Source: DAOUVR01 sp034430535 (lineage in GTDB: Bacteria; Chloroflexota; Dehalococcoidia; E44-bin15). From it: 11,457 nucleotides of DNA. Position numbers and translations under genes: made by a program. This document shows positions 6,787 to 11,457 of this stretch, piece after piece (position 1 is the stretch's first letter; each line of letters starts with the position of its first letter). The notes beneath the pieces were generated by a model. The model did not search any database. It was not told the DNA's origin and saw only the letters and a program-made list of their open reading frames with translations. The stretch covers positions 1-11,457 of the forward strand of contig CAYUCL010000048.1 of the NCBI GenBank assembly GCA_964443325.1, in the 5' to 3' direction.

Positions 6787-7662
6787 CTATATTTCAAGCC
6801 AGGAATGTGAATAGAGCGATTCACCACTGAGTACCCTGACCGTCTTTACATATTTAACCTCTTCCTCGCTCAAGCTGGAGAGGTCAGGCTTCTCACCATC
6901 CATCACCCTATTTACCAGGTCGACAATCTGTGGCCTCTCGCCACGGGCTATTCTAACTAGCTCAGAGTCGAAGATATCAGCTATTGCCGAATGTAGCCCA
7001 TACTTCATAAGCATTACCAAGTAGGTCCGATTAAGATATGGCCTAAGTTCGGTAGGTGCACCATTGGAGACATTTGACAGACCCACCGTAGATTTACATC
7101 CAGGGGCAATGTCTTGAATCATGCTCATAAACTCTAGACATGGTTTCACCTGATTTGACTCGATATTTACCACTGGTGTAATTATAGGGTCGAACCAAAT
7201 ATCCTCATTAGAGATTCCCATTTCACCAGCTTCATACATGAGCTCAGCGACTATAACACACCGCTCAGCAGCATCCCGAGGCATCCCCTCCCTCCCCCAT
7301 AAAAGACCAATCATATCGGCGTTGTATTTTTTTACTAAGGGCAATTCCTCTTCAAACCTGGCTGGTGAGATGGAGTTTATCAATGCCTTGTTCTTACACA
7401 ACTTTAGCCCAGCCTCCATAGCCACCGGGTTCGTCGTATCCAGTGATAATGGCTTGTCGGTAACCTCCTGCACCGTGTTGACCACCCAGGTCATTAGCTC
7501 ATCACCCGCCTTTCGTGCGGGACCGACATTGAGGTCGAGGTAATCTGCCCCAGCCTCATCCTCTGCCCTGGCTAGATCCTGAATCGGCTTCGGATCTCTT
7601 CCCTTCAGCGCACGGCCAATAGATTTGGACATAATATTTATGCTTTCTGCGATAAGTATCAT
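6787..7662 (-). CDS. acsE: Methyltetrahydrofolate:corrinoid/iron-sulfur protein methyltransferase
   Basis: Transfers the methyl group from 5-methyl-THF to cob(I)amide in the corrinoid iron-sulfur protein, linking the methyl and carbonyl branches. A pterin-binding TIM barrel covers about residues 1-260: GADYLDLNVGPARK (38-51), LSLDTTNP (72-79) with D75, LINSIS with N96, WFDP with D158, and GLSNVSNG with N197. D75 and N96 fall at the same numbers as the pterin contacts of the Moorella enzyme, and D158 and N197 lie two residues from its D160 and N199. The protein has 291 residues against 262 in Moorella, the excess being at the C-terminus. The start is the ATG at 7662 with AGGAGGA 5 bases upstream. 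The frame stays open further up, but that extension lies within acsC and looks like shadow sequence. It follows acsC after 10 bases. Confidence 0.93.
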   Translation of the reverse strand: MILIAESINIMSKSIGRALKGRDPKPIQDLARAEDEAGADYLDLNVGPARKAGDELMTWVVNTVQEVTDKPLSLDTTNPVAMEAGLKLCKNKALINSISPARFEEELPLVKKYNADMIGLLWGREGMPRDAAERCVIVAELMYEAGEMGISNEDIWFDPIITPVVNIESNQVKPCLEFMSMIQDIAPGCKSTVGLSNVSNGAPTELRPYLNRTYLVMLMKYGLHSAIADIFDSELVRIARGERPQIVDLVNRVMDGEKPDLSSLSEEEVKYVKTVRVLSGESLYSHSWLEI

Positions 7663-7667
7663 TGTGT

Positions 7668-7674
7668 TCCTCCT
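7668..7674 (-). promoter_or_regulatory. Ribosome binding site fixing the acsE start
   Basis: Reads AGGAGGA on the minus strand, 5 bases before the ATG at 7662, and overlaps the acsC stop codon (7673-7675). It rules out the longer reading of acsE that begins at 7785 inside acsC. Confidence 0.8.
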
Positions 7675-9016
7675 ACGCTTTCCATGTCTTAAGATACGCT
7701 GGAATAAGAGAGCCCTCCCTGGGACCAACCAGAACCTCCCAGCCAGGCAACTCCTCCTCCAGACCGCCACTCTCAACGGCAGCATAACCCGGGATAATCA
7801 ATTTGCGATGTTTAACCTTGTCCACAATCCCACACTTCTTGATGAAGGGAGCGATAAGGTCAGCGCTGAACTTGCCTGCCGCCCATGAGGTCAGTACCGA
7901 AAGGCCCTCAGTGTCTTGGACCAACAGATAGCTGGGAATCCTGCTATTCTCAATCTCACCAGAGACAATGAAGTAGGTAAGCGAGAAGTTGGTAGTAATA
8001 AGCACCGGCGAATTCTCATCCGGGTTATTTATCTCGTAGATTCCCTCGGTAGTAGCCAGCGGTCTCTGCGGGTCGGTGTAGATATTCATCCTCTCCACAA
8101 GTAGAGGGAACAGGCTTTCCCCCTGGAAGTCGGATAGCACGATAATCCCGGCATATTTGACCACGAAAGCAGATGCGATCACCCCCTCCTTCATCGGGTC
8201 ATCAGTCATCTCGCATGGAAACAGAATTGTAGGGAAACCCAAAGGACGAAACTGCTTGGTTAAGGGGGCACTTCTGATGATAACCTGATCCTCATACACC
8301 TTACGCAGGGTTCTTGACCCCGAATCGAGAACAATCTCACTTACCCCAGCCTCGGTTAGTTTAGTAGTCAATTCAGCAAGCTTCTCCACATCAGCGGCTT
8401 TTGCCACTACGGGGCACGAACTCTCCTTAGCCAAATCAATAACACGTCCTACGTTCTCTTCAGTAGCCGCGTAGATCAGTGGTTTCCTGTCAGCACAAAC
8501 CCTCAAGCCTGCGGCCAGAATATCAGCATTATCGCTCATCAGGATAATACTACATTCGCTGCTCTGCTTGATTTTATCAATCACGGCAGCGAACTTATCG
8601 GCATCCCCCGACTCACACTTTATCGCCACCAGCTCAGGACGTAGGACGAGCCCTACCCTTTCATATTCGAGTTTGAACCTCTCCAGCCGGGCGTCAACTT
8701 CTGCCTCGTCCATAGTGTCGCTAATGAGAATAGCAAAGCCAGTAGGATTCTCAAACCTTCTTTCATGACGAAACATCACTGTCTCACCGCCGACCTTTAG
8801 CGCCCGGTCACCAACACCAATATTGACCGTCACAATGGGAGGCGCTGATGCTTCCTCCAACTGAGCTTTTGCCTCGTCAGAGACATAGGGGCAGAGAGAT
8901 AGGTCCGCCTTGCCTGCAGCTAATTTCATGGCGAAGGCAAGACAGGTAGGTTCCCCACACTCCCTGCAATTCGTCTTGGGGAGTAATTTGAATATCTGTA
9001 TCCCCGTAAGCGCCAT
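7673..9016 (-). CDS. acsC: Corrinoid/iron-sulfur protein large (gamma) subunit
   Basis: Carries the corrinoid whose cobalt accepts the methyl group from AcsE and hands it to acetyl-CoA synthase. It has 447 residues, nearly identical to the Moorella subunit (446). The N-terminal [4Fe-4S] domain has C17, C20, C25 and C42 (NCRECGEPTC then LCPY), the low-potential cluster used to reactivate oxidised cobalt. A TIM-barrel region follows (about 60-310), then the corrinoid-binding C-terminal domain (about 330-447) with TTNFSLTYF (341-349) and GPREGSLIPAYL (431-442). The ATG start has AAGGAG (9025-9030) 8 bases upstream. The 75-base gap to acsB is the longest upstream gap in the operon; I see no convincing promoter or hairpin in it. 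Its usual partner gene acsD is not next to it. Confidence 0.95.
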   Translation of the reverse strand: MALTGIQIFKLLPKTNCRECGEPTCLAFAMKLAAGKADLSLCPYVSDEAKAQLEEASAPPIVTVNIGVGDRALKVGGETVMFRHERRFENPTGFAILISDTMDEAEVDARLERFKLEYERVGLVLRPELVAIKCESGDADKFAAVIDKIKQSSECSIILMSDNADILAAGLRVCADRKPLIYAATEENVGRVIDLAKESSCPVVAKAADVEKLAELTTKLTEAGVSEIVLDSGSRTLRKVYEDQVIIRSAPLTKQFRPLGFPTILFPCEMTDDPMKEGVIASAFVVKYAGIIVLSDFQGESLFPLLVERMNIYTDPQRPLATTEGIYEINNPDENSPVLITTNFSLTYFIVSGEIENSRIPSYLLVQDTEGLSVLTSWAAGKFSADLIAPFIKKCGIVDKVKHRKLIIPGYAAVESGGLEEELPGWEVLVGPREGSLIPAYLKTWKA

Positions 9017-9091
9017 TTTACCAACTCCTTTCCTTGCAGCGTGATGCTTATTCCTCGCCTAGAACGACCCTAAAGTGTCGCCCTACAAATT

Positions 9092-11320
9092 CTAGCCCAG
9101 TATCGGGTCCATCTTGAGTGCAGGATGCCCCTTCTCCTCCAGGAAGGGAAGAATCTCTTCCTCAGTAGTGCCTATCGTCTCGTCCGCAATCATGTCAAGC
9201 AGGTCGGGAACACCTATCTCCTCCCCTCTCATTTTGATTCGCTCGCCAATCTCCTCCTTCAAACTGGTGGGCATCCATACCATTCTCAATAAGCCAGCTT
9301 CGGGTTTTTCTTTCGGTCCTTCAGCCCTTAGGAATTTCCGCTGTGTGATATTGTATTTGCCGTGACCAACGAAGCCTGGAGTGCTTATACCACCGCCCAC
9401 AGTCCCGGCGAGCGTGGTAAACTTCATTCCGCAAGGAGTCATCCCGGTGTATTCCCTATTTGCCGTCATCACTCCATTACACAGTGGAAGGACAGCAGCG
9501 ATACACTCACAGCAGCCACAGGTAGTCATGGGGTCATCTACTATACTGTAGAAATTGTAGTGGTCTAAGCTCCCACGAGAAGCTTGGAAAACAAACTCAT
9601 TTACGCCTTTCCACTGTCCCAGCCACTCATCAATGACCTTCCCTTTCTCCACCGGCTGGTTAGGCCCGGTTGGGTTGATCTCATAGGCAGCCTTACAATC
9701 CATCCAGTTATAGGAACCGCAAAGGCCTGTTCTCTCCGGGCTAATCACGCAAACATGGCCGGGCGCAAAGGACTGACACAGGGTACACGAATAGTACATG
9801 TCGGTGGTTTCATCAGTCATTCCCTCAATTCGAGCATCCCGGGTGGCATACACTTTCTTGGCCTCTTCGATGATTTCCTTTACTTTGTCCTCTTCGGTAT
9901 AGAGTTTTACCTGCAACTTATCGAATATCCGGCTAAAATCTTGATGTAGCTTCGCATGCAAAAGACTGCCAATATGCCTCAGGGTGAAACCTTTCTCCTT
10001 AGCTGTATTACTAACCCGCATCCAAGCGATATCTCGCTGCCCCTGGTGCCACACTCCTGTGGCATAGTTTATCAAATGGTGAATCTGGCGTTCCAGGATA
10101 GGCTCATAGTCCTCCTCCATCTGTCGGCCAGCCACTTCCACCACTATAGCCAGCGGCAGGGTGCCCTCCTGAGCCAAATCCTCTATGTCAGGACCAATCA
10201 CCTCGATCTTGCCATCCTCCACCTCATCCATTCGCTTGGAGGTACACCATTCAACCATAGGCGTTCTGCCACCACCACACTCCAAATAGAACTCCCCTTT
10301 GCGGACCCTCTCGCCCTCGAAGGCAGGGCCAAAGGCTACTGGAATCGGCACCTCAGCCACACTAACCTTGAGCCCCCTCACCTCTATTGCTCTGGCCACT
10401 ATCTTATCGTGGGGTACATCGGAACCAACATGCTCGTAGGTGCAGACCCCGGTAGGCAAGATCTCAGGTATTGGGGTATCGGCAATGACCGGGAAGCCAA
10501 AGTTGACGGCACCCAGAGCCTGGGCATACCACTCATCGGTAACATAGCCCATAGGCATAGCGAAGGCAAAGGTGCGGTCTTTATTATAAACAAGGTGTTT
10601 TCTGTATTCTCCAGGTCCGATACCACCGAAGGAAAAGCCTACCCTGATGGCGAAGCCAGCGGCAAATACGGTAGCGGTAATATCAGGGCCAAAGGAGACC
10701 AGGCGAACTGGCCACCCAATCTGCACCCCTGCCTCCACAAGCTGCTCTGAGAATCTCTTCCCACCATGCTCAGCGGCCATGAAGACATAGATGCTCTTCT
10801 CCTGGAGTTCCTGAACAATGCTCTTGGCGACTTCTGGGCTTGGCGCAGCACCCAGAATGGCGGCAAAGCCAGGAGCAGTGCCATCAACAAATTCAATGCC
10901 TCTTTTCCTAAGGACAACATCATCGGCGGCGCCTAGCCAGATATTGTCTCCAATGGGGTCTTCCTCTTTAGTGTAGAATTCGGGTTCCTCCAGATACCTT
11001 ATAGCTTCAATAATCTCGTCGGCAAAGAAGGTTGCCATTCCGGCATCAAGGGCCGGTCCCAGATAGGGCAAGTGATGTTCCTCACTAACCGGTGGTGGAA
11101 GAAGAGTCTTACATCTCTTCAGCACCTGCTCCATGTCACCCAGTTTTTCCACCGGGATGCCTAAAATGCCATAGATCACTGGCAGATAATAGGCGGTATT
11201 GGGAAAGCCTACTGGCTCATTTGCTCCCCACTTATCCATTGCCTCCTGCCACTTCTTATCAGCTTGGCCTACGATCTTGTGAGCCCCCCTAATAGCTGCT
11301 GACGCAATTATCTTGGACAT
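9092..11320 (-). CDS. acsB: Acetyl-CoA synthase, catalytic (alpha) subunit of CODH/ACS
   Basis: Condenses the methyl group from the corrinoid protein with CO and CoA to make acetyl-CoA. It has 742 residues, the full bacterial length (about 730), including the N-terminal domain that contacts the CO dehydrogenase subunit and is missing from archaeal CdhC. The A-cluster is intact: C512, C515, C524 and C534 bind the [4Fe-4S] (SCTLCQSFAPGHVC then GLCG), and C601-G602-C603 binds the distal nickel. These match the Moorella ligands (506, 509, 518, 528, 595-597) with a constant offset of six. The ATG start has GGGGAGGA (11327-11334) 6 bases upstream. It begins 51 bases after the upstream gene. It is soluble and cytoplasmic, with no signal peptide. 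Confidence 0.97.
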   Translation of the reverse strand: MSKIIASAAIRGAHKIVGQADKKWQEAMDKWGANEPVGFPNTAYYLPVIYGILGIPVEKLGDMEQVLKRCKTLLPPPVSEEHHLPYLGPALDAGMATFFADEIIEAIRYLEEPEFYTKEEDPIGDNIWLGAADDVVLRKRGIEFVDGTAPGFAAILGAAPSPEVAKSIVQELQEKSIYVFMAAEHGGKRFSEQLVEAGVQIGWPVRLVSFGPDITATVFAAGFAIRVGFSFGGIGPGEYRKHLVYNKDRTFAFAMPMGYVTDEWYAQALGAVNFGFPVIADTPIPEILPTGVCTYEHVGSDVPHDKIVARAIEVRGLKVSVAEVPIPVAFGPAFEGERVRKGEFYLECGGGRTPMVEWCTSKRMDEVEDGKIEVIGPDIEDLAQEGTLPLAIVVEVAGRQMEEDYEPILERQIHHLINYATGVWHQGQRDIAWMRVSNTAKEKGFTLRHIGSLLHAKLHQDFSRIFDKLQVKLYTEEDKVKEIIEEAKKVYATRDARIEGMTDETTDMYYSCTLCQSFAPGHVCVISPERTGLCGSYNWMDCKAAYEINPTGPNQPVEKGKVIDEWLGQWKGVNEFVFQASRGSLDHYNFYSIVDDPMTTCGCCECIAAVLPLCNGVMTANREYTGMTPCGMKFTTLAGTVGGGISTPGFVGHGKYNITQRKFLRAEGPKEKPEAGLLRMVWMPTSLKEEIGERIKMRGEEIGVPDLLDMIADETIGTTEEEILPFLEEKGHPALKMDPILG

Positions 11321-11371
11321 CTCTAATCCTCCCCTATTTCTGATTCCTACTAGGTATACCGACTAAACTGC

Positions 11372-11457
11372 TTACAACTCCCGTCTCATCGCCATATCGA
11401 AGAGAACCCTTTCTCGAGCCTTGTCAATGCCTAATGCCTTGCGCTTCTTATCGATAT
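11372..11457 (-). CDS. C-terminal end of an upstream gene, possibly CO dehydrogenase (acsA/cooS)
   Basis: An open frame enters from the right edge and ends with TAA at 11372-11374. The 27 residues seen start IDKKRKALGIDKARERV and end MAMRREL. The basic KR-K-LG pattern resembles what I recall of Ni-CO dehydrogenase C-termini, and acsA commonly lies directly before acsB. The part visible is too short for a family call, so this rests mainly on gene order. Another accessory gene of the cluster is possible. It lies 51 bases before acsB in the same direction. Confidence 0.45.
   Translation of the reverse strand, partial: IDKKRKALGIDKARERVLFDMAMRREL

Noticed and set aside
7663..7785. Longer acsE reading starting at 7785
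   Set aside because: The added 41 residues are Arg-rich shadow sequence from acsC in another frame. The ATG at 7662 has a near-perfect ribosome binding site and matches the family N-terminus.
9017..9091. Possible internal promoter, hairpin or small gene between acsB and acsC
   Set aside because: Only a 4-pair CGAC/GTCG match and a weak TAGGG repeat are visible, with no clear -35/-10 pair and no credible short gene. Only the acsC ribosome binding site is supported.
9956..10750. Long plus-strand open frame (264 codons) opposite acsB
   Set aside because: It lies wholly within the well-supported acsB gene, its product has no recognisable domain, and it has no operon context. Antisense open frames are common opposite conserved genes.
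9092..11320. Archaeal origin of the CODH/ACS genes
   Set aside because: AcsB has the bacterial N-terminal domain and length, and the pathway is built on bacterial folate-type genes (metF, metV, acsE).
11353..11360. Palindrome GGTATACC upstream of acsB, considered as an operator
   Set aside because: Eight bases, not repeated elsewhere in the window's gaps, and no convincing promoter elements beside it.

Overview
This window is a piece of a Wood-Ljungdahl (reductive acetyl-CoA) gene cluster from an anaerobic bacterium. Every gene I can support lies on the minus strand, so transcription runs from right (11457) to left (1). In that order the genes are: the last 27 codons of an upstream gene (possibly the CO dehydrogenase subunit acsA/cooS), acsB (acetyl-CoA synthase), acsC (large subunit of the corrinoid iron-sulfur protein), acsE (methyl-THF:corrinoid protein methyltransferase), small and large subunits of a [NiFe] hydrogenase, metV and metF (a two-part methylene-THF reductase), a DUF3786 protein of unknown function, and a nuoE-like and nuoF-like pair. 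NuoF runs off the left edge.

Gaps between genes are 0 to 75 bases and several neighbours overlap (TAGTG between the hydrogenase subunits, GTGA between metV and metF, 8 bases DUF3786/nuoE, 23 bases nuoE/nuoF). I see no convincing promoter or terminator inside the window, so it reads as one long operon. No stretch over 300 bases lacks a gene. I see no tRNA, rRNA, CRISPR, IS element or sign of recent insertion.

How the genes fit together: MetF/MetV would reduce methylene-THF to methyl-THF. AcsE moves the methyl group onto the cobalt of AcsC (with AcsD, whose gene is not here). AcsB joins methyl, CO and CoA at its Ni-Fe-S A-cluster to give acetyl-CoA. The [NiFe] hydrogenase supplies or accepts electrons from H2. 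NuoE/NuoF form a flavin/Fe-S diaphorase module for NAD(P)H. Embedding a hydrogenase between acsE and metV is the most striking point. MetVF is known from acetogens together with HdrABC-MvhD or RnfC2, neither of which is seen here, so a hydrogenase- or diaphorase-linked methylene-THF reductase is a testable idea, not a shown fact.

Organism: AcsB has the full bacterial length (742 residues, with the N-terminal domain that archaeal CdhC lacks), which points to a bacterium. The gene set, moderate GC and DUF3786 would fit Dehalococcoidia-like Chloroflexota or another uncultured anaerobic lineage. The taxon is a guess; only 'anaerobic bacterium with the carbonyl branch of the Wood-Ljungdahl pathway' is well supported.
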